Shown: positions 36,993-46,767, numbered from the stretch's first letter. The stretch: DNA of 64,000 nt from Evansella cellulosilytica DSM 2522 (GCF_000177235.2 NC_014829.1:3472001-3536000); one strand, 5' to 3'. Made by a program: numbers and translations. The notes: a model not told the origin generated them from the sequence alone.

Positions 36993-37871
36993 TTAACATT
37001 CTTTACTCGTATTTTCATTTCCACTATCTCTTAAAACAGCCTCTTCAATCACTTTACCATCGTGTGACCATTTCACTGCTCGATATTTGTAATCATGATA
37101 GAACAAAAACCAAGCCCCCTCTTTTATAGCAGGTAATAGATGGTATTGCTTCATCGTTATCGAATCCATTGGATAATCATCATAAGCAAGTACCCAAAGA
37201 ACATTTTGATGAGCATGTGTCGGCATCAAATCAGCCATATGAATAAGCTGTTCTCCATGACGGTTAATCTTTATAATACAATGGCCTGCACTGTGACCAC
37301 CAGTGTGAACTAATTTAATACCTTCGACTATTTCTATTTCATTTTTAAAGTTTTTTACTTGCCGTTCTATTGGCTTCCAGTTTTCCTCATAATATGTATT
37401 TTTTGAACGGATATTAGGGTTTTTCAACTCCTCCCATTCTACTTCATTTATCCAGAAAGTAGCATTTGGAAATAGTGGCACATGATTTTCATCTTGTATT
37501 ATTGCAGCACCACTAGCATGATCAAAGTGCATATGAGTCATCAGCACATCTGTAATGCTTAAAGTTGTTAACCCTAAGGAAAGGAGACTTTCTTCTAACT
37601 TTGCTTCTTCTGTTATCCCAAAGTTGCGCTTTGCCTTTTGTGAGTATTTCCCATTACCTATGCCAGTATCAACAAGAATATTTCTTCCTTCAACTTGAAT
37701 GAGTATCGGGTCTGTACGCAATTCAATCTGATTTGTTTCATTACATGGATATTTTTTTACCCATAAAGGTTTTGGAACAACACCAAACATTGCTCCACCG
37801 TCCATATGGGTTACTCCACCATTCAGCCAAGTAAACGTCATATCAGCTATCTTCAATTGTTCTAAGGCCAT
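36993..37871 (-). CDS. ytnP: Metallo-beta-lactamase-fold lactonase YtnP
   Basis: A 292-aa MBL-fold hydrolase. The metal motif THMHFDHASG places ligands at H113, H115, D117 and H118, with further histidines in HTGGHSAGH. B. subtilis YtnP is a quorum-quenching N-acyl homoserine lactonase that also blocks signalling in Streptomyces. Whether this protein has the same substrate is inferred. GGAGGG precedes the ATG, and it follows trmB closely (13-base gap), so the two are probably cotranscribed. Confidence 0.88.
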   Translation of the reverse strand: MALEQLKIADMTFTWLNGGVTHMDGGAMFGVVPKPLWVKKYPCNETNQIELRTDPILIQVEGRNILVDTGIGNGKYSQKAKRNFGITEEAKLEESLLSLGLTTLSITDVLMTHMHFDHASGAAIIQDENHVPLFPNATFWINEVEWEELKNPNIRSKNTYYEENWKPIERQVKNFKNEIEIVEGIKLVHTGGHSAGHCIIKINRHGEQLIHMADLMPTHAHQNVLWVLAYDDYPMDSITMKQYHLLPAIKEGAWFLFYHDYKYRAVKWSHDGKVIEEAVLRDSGNENTSKEC

Positions 37872-37884
37872 TATATCCCTCCAA

Positions 37885-38529
37885 TTAACGATATGCTTCT
37901 AAACGAAAAATTCTCATGCCCTTTTCAACATATCTCTCTTCATATTCAGTCATAATGTTATCTTCTAAGTCACTATTGTGTAAGTCTAAGCTTACGTTTT
38001 TTAGCTTTAGTCCAAACTGACTTAAAGATGCTAACGAATATTCAAAAAGTCCTTGATTATCTGTCTTAAAATGAATCTCGCCATTGTCTTTTAATACTTC
38101 CATATACTTCTTCAAAAACCCTTCATGTGTCAACCTTCTTTTTTCGTGGCGATTTTTCGGCCAAGGATCAGTGAAATTAATATATAGGCGATCAATTTCC
38201 TTATGTGCAAAAAAATCAGTTACTTTTTCTACATCGTCTTTAATTAGCTTAACGTTTTCTTGCGGGCTTTCAATAAGTCTTTCTACTCCAGTTAAAATGA
38301 CGCTATCATATTTCTCCATCCCTATAACATTCCATTCTGGATGCTTTTCCCCTACTCTTGTAACGAATCGTCCTTTACCTGTACCGACTTCTACATGAAT
38401 GGGGTGTTGATTATTAAACAACTCGCTCCATCTCCCTTTACATTCAGCAGGGTTAGGTACAACGATCTCCGGGTGCTCAGAAATAACTTGTGCAGCCCAT
38501 GGTTTATTTCGTAAACGCATTTCCTTCAC
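37885..38529 (-). CDS. trmB: tRNA (guanine-N7-)-methyltransferase
   Basis: A 214-aa SAM-dependent methyltransferase that makes m7G46 in tRNA. SAM-binding EVGTGKGRFV (about 47-56), IGMEKYDSV and the family signature INFTDPWPKNRHEKRRL are all present. A good ribosome binding site (GGAGTGAAGGAA) precedes the ATG. Equivalent to B. subtilis YtmQ. Confidence 0.96.
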   Translation of the reverse strand: MKEMRLRNKPWAAQVISEHPEIVVPNPAECKGRWSELFNNQHPIHVEVGTGKGRFVTRVGEKHPEWNVIGMEKYDSVILTGVERLIESPQENVKLIKDDVEKVTDFFAHKEIDRLYINFTDPWPKNRHEKRRLTHEGFLKKYMEVLKDNGEIHFKTDNQGLFEYSLASLSQFGLKLKNVSLDLHNSDLEDNIMTEYEERYVEKGMRIFRLEAYR

Positions 38530-38681
38530 TCCAATTTAAACATACTCCATTTATCATATACAAAGTAACCGCAAATGTAAAAATGAATTTCATATCGTGT
38601 TTAGCTTCACCTTATCATGGGGAAAAGACATACAACTTGTCTGAATTATTTTAACTTTAATTTTTAAAGGAGTGTATATCG

Positions 38682-39008
38682 ATGATTAAAATCAGTGAGG
38701 AAGTCATCTCTGAACTGAAGTATCTTTTGGACAAACAATTCTCAGGAAAAATGGAGGAAGGTGATTTTGATCAAATTAGCAGTAAAATAAAAATAATAAA
38801 AGAAGTAAACATTAATGAAAACTTTGTTGGTACTATTCAAGAATTAAATCATTATGTTGATAATTTTACAGAGTCAGAAAATGTTCAAGATTATGTAAGC
38901 GTGAATTATCCTAATATAAAAAGGTGGATTGATGAACTAACATTACTAGAGCAGGGCGGTGGTGCGGTTACAACAGATTATGAGCAACGTAAAGGTAGGG
39001 AAATTTAA
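38682..39008 (+). CDS. Uncharacterised 108-aa protein
   Basis: Not recognised. AAAGGAG precedes the ATG at good distance. The product is acidic and probably helical, with no cysteine, signal or membrane segment. QGGGAV near the C-terminus could be a flexible break. It is divergent from trmB and upstream of the ytzH-like gene. Confidence 0.65.
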   Translation: MIKISEEVISELKYLLDKQFSGKMEEGDFDQISSKIKIIKEVNINENFVGTIQELNHYVDNFTESENVQDYVSVNYPNIKRWIDELTLLEQGGGAVTTDYEQRKGREI

Positions 39009-39064
39009 TCTCTTTTTGAATATTTCAATTCAAGAAAACACAACCTTTTATTAGTATTATTTTT

Positions 39065-39125
39065 TGGCTCTGTTAAATGGTGTTGATTTGCACGATAGTT
39101 ACGAGACGCTGCGGAAGATACAAAG
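39065..39125 (+). repeat. Dispersed repeat family C
   Basis: GGCTCTGTTAAATGG, TGTTGATTTGCACG, then GAGACGCTGCGG. Shares its core with 31040-31095 and 33072-33135 in the opposite orientation. Confidence 0.55.
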
Positions 39126-39195
39126 CGAGTATCCTGATGTGAAAATTAACAACAATATATAACATAGCTTATTTTTTTAAAAGGAAGTGGTTTCG

Positions 39196-39483
39196 ATGAC
39201 AATGAATTACCATCATCAGCTGCAATTATTAACAGATATATTAAAAAATCAACAAGATGAGAACTATGGTACCCATGACGAATATGAACAAGTCGAACAT
39301 CTAATTAGTAACCTCCTTGAAAATAATGACGTACCAGATTCAATAAAAAGCGCTTTAATGAACGTGGAGCAGTTCGCCTATGCACATAATAAAGATGGAA
39401 ACCAAGGTAACTTTTCACCTGATGAACTTCAAAAGTGGATCACAGATATCCAACAGGCGGAAATGGATAACAAGCATTATTAA
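39196..39483 (+). CDS. ytzH: YtzH-like protein
   Basis: A 95-aa helical acidic protein resembling YtzH: the pattern LLTDILKNQQ, then GTHDEYEQVEHLI, and a C-terminal LQKWITDIQ match my memory of that family. Function unknown. GGAAGTGG lies upstream; I prefer the ATG at 39196 over the GTG three codons earlier. Close to ytmP and trmB as in B. subtilis. Confidence 0.72.
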   Translation: MTMNYHHQLQLLTDILKNQQDENYGTHDEYEQVEHLISNLLENNDVPDSIKSALMNVEQFAYAHNKDGNQGNFSPDELQKWITDIQQAEMDNKHY

Positions 39484-39510
39484 ATAAATACTGCTTGAAT
39501 CAAAAAATGA

Positions 39511-39556
39511 GGAGTTTGACTGAAAGGGTAATAAACAACCTTTTTAGTCAAACTCC
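39511..39556. terminator. Bidirectional terminator between ytzH and ytmP (GAGTCA family)
   Basis: GGAGTTTGACT pairs with AGTCAAACTCC with inner GGGT/ACC-type pairs. T-rich tails follow on both strands (TATTGTTTTT on plus, TCATTTTTTG on minus). Confidence 0.72.
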
Positions 39557-39564
39557 TATTGTTT

Positions 39565-40359
39565 TTAAGAAAGATGGAATTCCGTTTCATTAAAAAGTTG
39601 ACTTAATAAATCCGTCCATCTAGAAATATCATGAAATTCTTGCCGCTGCCAATGCCATAAAATGGCTTCAACACATTGGGCTACCATATACCATCTTAGT
39701 CTTTTTTGTAAGTTTACATTTAGGTTAAGACCGTATTCATATAACCAATTTTCCCATTTATTTTTCGGTATATATAAATATAAAAGTGGTGCTAAGTCAA
39801 GTGCAGGGTCTGCAACAATAGCTCCATCCCAATCAATTAAGTACAAATTATCTTCGCTTATAATCCAGTTATTATGATTCACATCAGCATGACATACTAC
39901 TTTTACACCAACATCTATTCCTTCAATGTGTTTTTTTAACCACTGAATACCTTCCATGACGTATGGATCCTTTATATCCATTTCACCAATTTTCCCACGT
40001 AATTCATCATACAATGTATGTGGAGATAATGGGTGATTTCCCATCCGCATAAACATATGGAGAAGTTCTTCTGATTGATGAATTTTAGATAATAATTTCG
40101 CCACACGATTTTGGGACATTTCAGGTGACTTTAACTCTCTCCCACTCACCCACTTTTGAGCAGTAATGACATCACCATTTTCTAATCGTCTTGTCCACAA
40201 CAGCTTTGGAACAATCCCCTCAGCCGATAATACAGCTAAAAATGGAGAAGAGTTTCTCTTTATAAATATTTTATGTTCCCCCTGTTGAGCAATATAAGCT
40301 TCTCCGGTTGCTCCACCAGCAGGACGTAAGTTCCACTCATCACCCATAAAGTGTATCAA
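39565..40359 (-). CDS. ytmP: APH-family phosphotransferase YtmP
   Basis: A 264-aa aminoglycoside/choline-kinase-like protein. The catalytic loop HADVNHNNW and metal-binding LIDWDGA are intact, so it is likely an active small-molecule kinase; the substrate is unknown. I take the TTG at 40359 as start. GAGGGTG lies six bases before it, and the following H-F-M-G-D-E-W aligns with the recalled YtmP N-terminus. Longer in-frame ATG starts lack homology. Confidence 0.82.
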   Translation of the reverse strand: MIHFMGDEWNLRPAGGATGEAYIAQQGEHKIFIKRNSSPFLAVLSAEGIVPKLLWTRRLENGDVITAQKWVSGRELKSPEMSQNRVAKLLSKIHQSEELLHMFMRMGNHPLSPHTLYDELRGKIGEMDIKDPYVMEGIQWLKKHIEGIDVGVKVVCHADVNHNNWIISEDNLYLIDWDGAIVADPALDLAPLLYLYIPKNKWENWLYEYGLNLNVNLQKRLRWYMVAQCVEAILWHWQRQEFHDISRWTDLLSQLFNETEFHLS

Positions 40360-40584
40360 TCTTTTCACCCTCATTTTCCTCATCTTGATGATGATCTTTG
40401 AGCAGCGCATCATAGAATCACCATGTAACAATTTTTTAAGCCTTTTATCATTGTAAGAAAGATTTCACCTATGTTCAACTTAAATGTTTAAAAAGTCAAT
40501 TAGAAATTCTTCCCTTACATTTATTATAGCTCAAAAGCTACACTACACGGACATTATTTTTTAAATTAATATAACAACTGCTTA

Positions 40585-41472
40585 TTATATATTCGGTGTG
40601 CGTTCCTGTGCATTTGCAACACAATGATACAAGAGTGCTTCTGCAATTTTTAACTGACCATGCTTTATAGGTGCAGCTTTCATAACTAGTCCTTTTTTCC
40701 AATCCTGTATTGTTCTACGGTCTATTTTTTTTATCGTATTCTGAGAAGGAGTTACATCAATATAGCTATCCTTTGCCATAATCGCTGTACGTATCGGACA
40801 AGATAAACCTGCTTCCACTAAAATAGGCTCAATTACTGTTCTCATTCTTTTAATGGATACAATTGGATTAATAAACTTCTCTTCTTTCGTTCCATTTATT
40901 CTCAACCAAAACCTTTCCGAGTCCGGACGAAATACCGTCTTTTCATTTCCAAATAACGGTGTTAATAACCATATCTCGAAAGGCGTAATAATAATAATAT
41001 TTAAATCTACAGGCGCCTTTTTAACTAAAAATACTGGCTCATACAACACAAAACAAGTATCGGGGAGTTCCCTTAATAAAAAAGTTAACAAAGAATCGTG
41101 ATAAAATCTTTTGTTGACGTATGATATTTCAGATATTGTTGAGCTTGCCCATTTTAATTGAAATTGAAAAAGATCATGAAGAAAACTTGTACGTAAATAC
41201 TCCATACTAACTTCTTTTTTAGAAAGCCATGTACGTTCATTTTCTTTACTTTGTTTATTAAGTTGTGTCATTTTATTCCAAAGACCACCTATTTTATCTG
41301 TAACATGGCCTATTTTATCGTCACGTTCGCTATTCATAAAATCATCTTTTTGATGCTCTTTTTGAAGCTGATTCCATCTTTCTTTTTTAAGACGAACGTA
41401 ACGACCTGGGTAACGATATATATCTATTTCATACCTTGAAATGTAATCTGATAGTTTGATGAGTTGCGCCAT
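40585..41472 (-). CDS. ytlQ: YtlQ-like protein
   Basis: A 295-aa soluble protein placed as YtlQ is in B. subtilis, between ytmP and the RNA 2',3'-cyclic phosphodiesterase gene. The N-terminal half is basic and may form a coiled coil (about 30-80). The second half includes beta-rich VLYEPVFLVKKAPVDLNIIIITP and a C-terminal basic region with RRTIQDWKKGLVMK, reminiscent of nuclease-related folds, but no catalytic set can be pinned down. GGAG lies eight bases before the ATG. Confidence 0.68.
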   Translation of the reverse strand: MAQLIKLSDYISRYEIDIYRYPGRYVRLKKERWNQLQKEHQKDDFMNSERDDKIGHVTDKIGGLWNKMTQLNKQSKENERTWLSKKEVSMEYLRTSFLHDLFQFQLKWASSTISEISYVNKRFYHDSLLTFLLRELPDTCFVLYEPVFLVKKAPVDLNIIIITPFEIWLLTPLFGNEKTVFRPDSERFWLRINGTKEEKFINPIVSIKRMRTVIEPILVEAGLSCPIRTAIMAKDSYIDVTPSQNTIKKIDRRTIQDWKKGLVMKAAPIKHGQLKIAEALLYHCVANAQERTPNI

Positions 41473-41514
41473 CTGTTCGACTCCATTCTAAAATCGATAG
41501 TTATGAAATCTATT

Positions 41515-42051
41515 TTACCTTGAAAGTTCAATTTTTGATACAGATGTATACATAGGTCTTTTCCCCGGATTTACTTCGAATAAATGAAGTGTGTCCACAT
41601 CCCAGCTTACTTCTTGTTCTAAATACAACGATTGATTAAAAGAACTAGCTTTTAATGATTTAGCTATTGTGATATGTGGCTTAAAAGGTCTCTTCTCTAA
41701 AGGAAAACCACTTTCTTGCGCTAAACATATAATATTTTTATGTAGATTAAATAATGCATCACTTTGTGCTACCCCTCCCCAAATGACCCTAGGTTCCGCT
41801 TCTTTACCGAAATAGCCGATACTATTTAATGTAAGTGAGAAAGTACGCTGCGTCAGAGTCATTTTAAGTCTTTCCCATAATGTATGTGTTTTCTCCCAGC
41901 CACCTAAAAAGAGAAGTGTAAGATGAAAATCTTCTTTTGAAACTACCTTCTTAAAATAATGAGAAACATCTAATTCTTCCTGTTTACCTATTAATACTTG
42001 ACTAACTTTATCAGATACTTTTACACCAATAAAATGATGCTTGTTGTTCAT
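41515..42051 (-). CDS. thpR: RNA 2',3'-cyclic phosphodiesterase
   Basis: A 178-aa 2H-superfamily phosphoesterase (ThpR/LigT, YtlP in B. subtilis) that opens 2',3'-cyclic phosphate ends. Both catalytic HxTx motifs are present: HLTL at 43-46 and HITI at 126-129. AAGGTG precedes the ATG. Its start lies 130 bases from the divergent cysteine-synthase-like gene. Confidence 0.92.
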   Translation of the reverse strand: MNNKHHFIGVKVSDKVSQVLIGKQEELDVSHYFKKVVSKEDFHLTLLFLGGWEKTHTLWERLKMTLTQRTFSLTLNSIGYFGKEAEPRVIWGGVAQSDALFNLHKNIICLAQESGFPLEKRPFKPHITIAKSLKASSFNQSLYLEQEVSWDVDTLHLFEVNPGKRPMYTSVSKIELSR

Positions 42052-42181
42052 ATTAAAACACCTTCTTTTTTCATTTTAATTTAGTATGTTACAATAGGGA
42101 AAGCGATTATGAATAAAAAGTGAACATCAATGCGTAATTTTTATCATATGTGATAAATCATAGAGTAAAGGAAGTGAAGGA

Positions 42182-43120
42182 ATGCGTGTTGTTAATAATA
42201 TGGCAGAGTTGATTGGAAATACGCCACTTGTAAAGCTGCAAAAAGTCCCTTCATCTGAGGGTGCATCTGTATATTTAAAATTAGAATTTATGAATCCAAG
42301 TGGAAGTGTAAAGGATAGAGCTGCCTTTAATATGATCATCCAAGCAGAAAAGGAAGGAATTATTAATAAAGATTCTGTCATTATAGAGCCTACATCAGGT
42401 AACACTGGGATAGGCCTCGCTATGAATGCAGCCGCAAGAGGCTATAGGGCAATCCTCGTCATGCCAGATACAATGTCACAAGAACGAATCAATTTATTAA
42501 AAGCATACGGTGCCGAGGTCGTATTAACTCCAGGTGATAAAAAGATGCCAGGTGCCATCGACAAAGCGCATGAGTTAGTAAAAGAAATACCAAACGGATT
42601 CATGCCAATGCAGTTTGAGAACCCAGCTAACCCTGATGCACATCGCGATACAACGGCTAAAGAAATAGTAGATTCCATGAATGTAATTGGAAAGCCATTA
42701 TCTGCTTTTGTTGCCTCATCTGGCACTGGAGGAACAATAACTGGAACAGCAGAAGAACTTCAAAAATCTTATCCAAATATGACAACACACGTCGTTGAGC
42801 CTAAAGGTTCACCTGTCTTATCTGGTGGAAAACCAGGTCCTCATAAACTTGTTGGCACTAGCCCTGGCTTTGTACCTCCAATTTTAAATGAGGATGTATA
42901 CGGTGAAATCTTTTGTATTTCTGATGAAGATGCATACAAAGTAACGAGGGATCTTGCAAGACTTGAAGGTATTTTAGTAGGGCCGTCATCAGGAGCCGCT
43001 TGCTTTGCAGCTTTACAGGTTGCTAAGAGATTAACACCTGAAGACGTTGTCGTTGCAATTGCTTGTGATACTGGTGAGCGTTACTTATCAACTGATTTAT
43101 TTGATTTCGAAAGTGAATAA
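42182..43120 (+). CDS. Cysteine synthase-like PLP enzyme (YtkP)
   Basis: A 312-aa fold-type II PLP enzyme of the O-acetylserine sulfhydrylase/cystathionine beta-synthase family. The PLP lysine is K44 in NPSGSVKDR; the substrate loop TSGNTG is at 71-76, and the phosphate-binding GTGGTITG lies near 180. It follows the position of YtkP, a putative second cysteine synthase, so I leave the symbol open. Good ribosome binding site (GGAAGTGAAGG). A terminator follows. Confidence 0.88.
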   Translation: MRVVNNMAELIGNTPLVKLQKVPSSEGASVYLKLEFMNPSGSVKDRAAFNMIIQAEKEGIINKDSVIIEPTSGNTGIGLAMNAAARGYRAILVMPDTMSQERINLLKAYGAEVVLTPGDKKMPGAIDKAHELVKEIPNGFMPMQFENPANPDAHRDTTAKEIVDSMNVIGKPLSAFVASSGTGGTITGTAEELQKSYPNMTTHVVEPKGSPVLSGGKPGPHKLVGTSPGFVPPILNEDVYGEIFCISDEDAYKVTRDLARLEGILVGPSSGAACFAALQVAKRLTPEDVVVAIACDTGERYLSTDLFDFESE

Positions 43121-43141
43121 TTCAAACTTGACGAAATGTAA

Positions 43142-43182
43142 TGCTAGCAAGATGACGAAAATACCTTCTTGCTAGCTTTTCT
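43142..43182 (+). terminator. Terminator of the cysteine synthase-like gene
   Basis: GCTAGCAAG pairs with CTTGCTAGC, followed by TTTTCTTTATTTT. Confidence 0.88.
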
Positions 43183-43202
43183 TTATTTTCCATTGAAATA
43201 TT

Positions 43203-44597
43203 TTATTTTGCCAACTCGAACAACGCTTGTGCATAAATCGCTGTCGCCTTTTTTAAATGATTAATTGAAATATATTCATTTGCTTGGTGTGCAACATCTT
43301 CTTGTCCAGGAAACATAGGTCCGAAGGCGACCCCAGCCTTAAGTGACCGTGCATAAGTTCCTCCACCGATAGCTATTGGCTTTCCATCATCTCCCGTATG
43401 CTCCTTATATACTTTACTCAACACTTGAATAAGAGGATGGTTTAAGTCTACTGCGTGTGGCCGTTCGTGCGTAATAATATTCAAGTCGAGTTGGTGTTTT
43501 GAGAAAACTTGAACTAATGTTTGACGAATATGTTCAAAGTTAGCCCCCTCTGGATACCGAAGGTTAACTCCAATTTCACCTTCCCCTTGTGAGTATTCCA
43601 TCACACCGATATTTAACGTTATTGCACCTTTGTCCTCATCAGCATATGCTATTCCGATATGTTCCCCTTTCGTATCTTTGTAAAAATAACGATTTAATAA
43701 AGAAAAATACCGATCATCTTCCTCCGTCAAAGGTACGTGGCTGTAAATAAAATTAGCTAAATACAACCCACTATTAATTCCTTTATCAGGCTCAGAGCCA
43801 TGTGCTGATCTACCATTTATTTTCAAGCATAACCGTCCCTCTTCCTCACTCACTTCACCATCTAATTGATGTCTCATTAAATACTTCTCAAAAAGCAGCC
43901 TCATACTATTTTTGTTAGCTCTAATTAATTGACATGTAGCAACCTCAGGAACCATATTTAAGCGTTCACCTGATTTGAACTGATAAACAACACTAGACTC
44001 GTTTTTATTAAACTGAGGGCGCAGCATGAAATCACAAATACCTTTTTCTGCATAAATTAATGGGAAATTTGCATCGGGGGCAAAACCAGCCATAGGCATT
44101 TTCTCATGTTTAAAATAATGTTCAACACACCTCCACTTACTTTCTTCGTCATTACCTAATATAATTCGAATTTTTTTCTGTATTGGTAGTTTCAACTCTT
44201 TGATAATCTTTAACGCGTAATAAGCAGCCATTGTCGGCCCCTTATCATCGATTGCCCCTCTTGCATATATGTTCCCATGACGTACTTCTGCACTATATGG
44301 GGGACTAGTCCACCCTCCACCTTCAGGAACAACATCTAAGTGGCAAAGAACCCCTATAATTTCATCACCATCTCCGAATTCTATATGACCTGCATAGCCA
44401 TCCAGATCCTTAGTAATAAATCCATCACCATCGGCTAGTGATAGCATCCAATGATAGGCTTCACTAATTCCTTTTCCAAATGGAGCACCATCTGTGATTG
44501 TCTCCTCATCTAGCACGCTTTTTATTTGCAACAATTGTTGTGTATGAATAGTTAATTCCTTTTCTCTTTCATTTACTTCTTCATTCCAATTAATCAT
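43203..44597 (-). CDS. pepV: M20 family dipeptidase PepV
   Basis: A 464-aa zinc dipeptidase (YtjP in B. subtilis). Metal-binding and catalytic segments: GVLCHLDVVPEG, GAIDDKGP, LGNDEESKW and GGGTYAR. A long insertion domain between about 190 and 380 is typical of PepV. Start set at MINWNEEV with GGAGGTAGAAAG upstream. Function is cytosolic cleavage of dipeptides. Confidence 0.92.
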   Translation of the reverse strand: MINWNEEVNEREKELTIHTQQLLQIKSVLDEETITDGAPFGKGISEAYHWMLSLADGDGFITKDLDGYAGHIEFGDGDEIIGVLCHLDVVPEGGGWTSPPYSAEVRHGNIYARGAIDDKGPTMAAYYALKIIKELKLPIQKKIRIILGNDEESKWRCVEHYFKHEKMPMAGFAPDANFPLIYAEKGICDFMLRPQFNKNESSVVYQFKSGERLNMVPEVATCQLIRANKNSMRLLFEKYLMRHQLDGEVSEEEGRLCLKINGRSAHGSEPDKGINSGLYLANFIYSHVPLTEEDDRYFSLLNRYFYKDTKGEHIGIAYADEDKGAITLNIGVMEYSQGEGEIGVNLRYPEGANFEHIRQTLVQVFSKHQLDLNIITHERPHAVDLNHPLIQVLSKVYKEHTGDDGKPIAIGGGTYARSLKAGVAFGPMFPGQEDVAHQANEYISINHLKKATAIYAQALFELAK

Positions 44598-44689
44598 CTT
44601 TCTACCTCCATCCAAAAAAATAAACCTATTTTACCTGAAAAAAGAAAACGTTACTTTCACTCAAAAGGGCAAATCTGAGTCACCCTCTA

Positions 44690-44775
44690 AGTAATGTGCA
44701 GAGTACTGTAGGGAAACCCACTCATAGTAGAGTTTCAAATGATTGCAACAACTACGCTTATTGCATTGAGCAGCT
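44690..44775. repeat. Degenerate composite palindromic repeat, family A, reversed
   Basis: On the minus strand GCAATAAGCGTAGTTG, TTGCAATCATTTGAAA and GAGTGGGTTT resemble the copy at 54609-54698. A decayed GAGTCA hairpin precedes it at 44655-44697. The gap 44598-45123 also contains two overlapping reverse ORFs that I do not believe, and upstream sequence of ytzE. Confidence 0.5.
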
Positions 44776-45123
44776 CGAAAAGGTACAAATTGACCATTTC
44801 CAGTCCCTCTTAAAGCCTTGCCCGCGGAGAACGTCCACCTGTAGTGGAGCCAAGCCAAGCAAATAAATATTCTTAAAAACAACATCTATGCGAAATGAGG
44901 CATTTATAAAAATGAAATAAACTTCTTTTTTCTCTTGTCTTTTCATAACATGATTATTAAAGGAGGGGATCGTTTACTGTTAATAGACTTAACATACTTT
45001 TCTCACTTTTTGTAAGAAACAAACTTTACTGTACAGAAGTAAAACGTTAAAATGAGTAGTAAGAAAATTCTAAATTTCTATTAACAAGCTGATTAATCTA
45101 AAAAACGAATAAGGAGTGGTTAC

Positions 45124-45342
45124 TTGAAACCTTCAACTGACAGGATGATGACTAGGATAAAATCCATCTATCTTTATATTCAAAAAAGAGGAAGCGTCTC
45201 TACCAAAGAATTAGTTGAAGAATTCGGAACAACTCAGCGAACGATACAACGAGATTTAAATGTACTAGAGTATAATGACCTTGTCATTAGTCGGCAACGT
45301 GGGAAGTGGACAACTACAAATAAAAAGATTAAGGTATCATAA
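45124..45342 (+). CDS. ytzE: DeoR-type helix-turn-helix protein YtzE
   Basis: A 72-aa protein that is just a winged helix-turn-helix of the DeoR N-terminal type (RIKSIYLYIQ, VSTKELVEEF, TTQRTIQRDLNVLEY). It lacks any effector domain, as in B. subtilis YtzE. The TTG start is supported by AAGGAGTGG; an ATG seven codons on would remove conserved MKPSTDRM. Targets are unknown. Confidence 0.88.
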   Translation: MKPSTDRMMTRIKSIYLYIQKRGSVSTKELVEEFGTTQRTIQRDLNVLEYNDLVISRQRGKWTTTNKKIKVS

Positions 45343-45394
45343 TACCATCGTCATTTAATGAAAGCTAAACGAAACTTTTGATGCAAGGCTTCGT

Positions 45395-46108
45395 TTAGCT
45401 TTTATTTTGTTCTCTCAAACCTGCCACCTCTTCGTCTGTTAATTCACGATACTCTCCAAGTAATAATGATGGGTCTAATTTAAGGGGACCAATAGTTTCT
45501 CTCTTTAAGTTAATTACCTTTCTTCCAAGAGCCTGAAACATTCTTTTCACTTGATGAAATTTACCTTCTGTTATTGTTAAGAAAATCACTGTATTATCAT
45601 TTCCATATGTAAGCTTGGCCGGTTTTGTTATATATCCATCGTCTAATTCAACTCCAGCTATTAAAGATGCCTCATCTGCTGATGTTAAGGGGGCATCAAT
45701 ATGTACACGATACGTTTTATCCACTTTTTTCTTAGGTGATGTTAACTGGTGTGCAAGTTTCCCATCATTTGTTAACAACATGAAACCTGTAGTATCCTTA
45801 TCTAATCGTCCAACTGGGAAAGGATCATATAAAGCATGTTCAGTAGCCAATAAATCGACAACCGTTTTATCAGTAACATCCTCTGTAGCGGAAATAACCC
45901 CTTTTGGTTTATTCATCATAAGATAGATAAACGGCTTATATTCGATTACTTCCCCAAAAACTTCAATATGGTCTTCCGAAGGATCAATTTGCCTTTTTCC
46001 ATCTTTTATTAATTCACTATTAACAGTTACCCCACCTTTTTTTAGCAAGCCCTTCACTTCTTTTCTAGAACCAAAGCCAGTATTAGATAAGAGTTTATCA
46101 ATTCTCAT
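45395..46108 (-). CDS. RsuA-family 16S rRNA pseudouridine synthase
   Basis: A 237-aa protein: N-terminal S4 RNA-binding domain (1-58, MRIDKLLSNTGFGSRKEV) and RsuA-type catalytic domain with the aspartate D103 in GRLDKDTTG. Corresponds to YtzG, expected to modify 16S rRNA U516; site is inferred from orthology. Its start codon overlaps the stop of the upstream ProC-like gene by four bases (ATGA). Confidence 0.9.
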   Translation of the reverse strand: MRIDKLLSNTGFGSRKEVKGLLKKGGVTVNSELIKDGKRQIDPSEDHIEVFGEVIEYKPFIYLMMNKPKGVISATEDVTDKTVVDLLATEHALYDPFPVGRLDKDTTGFMLLTNDGKLAHQLTSPKKKVDKTYRVHIDAPLTSADEASLIAGVELDDGYITKPAKLTYGNDNTVIFLTITEGKFHQVKRMFQALGRKVINLKRETIGPLKLDPSLLLGEYRELTDEEVAGLREQNKS

Positions 46109-46767
46109 TGGTCACTTTTCCTTTCTTTAAGAACTTGTTGGCCAAAACCACCTAATTTATTATGTAAATAAGCATGAATAACTCCGGGAATCATTTGTTT
46201 CCCTGCATGCTCAATGATCTCCTGAGAAATGTCTCTATTATTCAATTCCTCTTCAAATTCACATATCGCTTCAATGGCAATTTTAGTTGCTATCTTATTA
46301 ACAAAATAAACTTCCTCCTCCTCTGCCCTAACAATATCGATCGCCCCTTTAAAAAAAGTTCTTATCGACTCCATTTCACCTACATTTGCCCTAGGTATAC
46401 CGGCGAGACCTTTTCTATCCTTCATTAATTGGGTTGCCTGGGTAATGAATTTTACTGGTATGATGCTTTGTGTACGTTTTATAAGCGACTGAACATCTTT
46501 AGCTTTCCCTTTCGTCGCACAATAATATATTTTTGCATGAGGATGTAAGTCTTCCACATGCTCTTGAAGAAAGCGTGGGATCGCTTTTTCCGGTAAAAAC
46601 AGCCATACTTCCTTTTCTTCATAGAAATTTTCTCGTCCTATCCATTTTATGTTTTCCCTCTTAGACTGTAATATAGCTTCCTTCGATCTAGAAAACACTT
46701 GAATAATTTGATCATTTGGTAATATTTCTATCATTGCTTTTGCTAACTGTCCGTATCCAACAAACAT
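46105..46767 (-). CDS. ProC-like NAD(P)-binding oxidoreductase
   Basis: A 220-aa protein with a degenerate Rossmann start (MFVGYGQLAKAMIEIL) and a helical C-terminal half like pyrroline-5-carboxylate reductases. It lacks their GGST C-terminal signature, so substrate and activity are uncertain. Start taken at the ATG with GGGGGG six bases upstream. It overlaps the pseudouridine synthase gene by four bases, which suggests translational coupling. Confidence 0.68.
   Translation of the reverse strand: MFVGYGQLAKAMIEILPNDQIIQVFSRSKEAILQSKRENIKWIGRENFYEEKEVWLFLPEKAIPRFLQEHVEDLHPHAKIYYCATKGKAKDVQSLIKRTQSIIPVKFITQATQLMKDRKGLAGIPRANVGEMESIRTFFKGAIDIVRAEEEEVYFVNKIATKIAIEAICEFEEELNNRDISQEIIEHAGKQMIPGVIHAYLHNKLGGFGQQVLKERKSDQ

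Noticed and set aside
44661-44946. Two overlapping reverse ORFs upstream of ytzE
   Set aside because: Both lie in degenerate repeat DNA, lack ribosome binding sites and resemble no protein.
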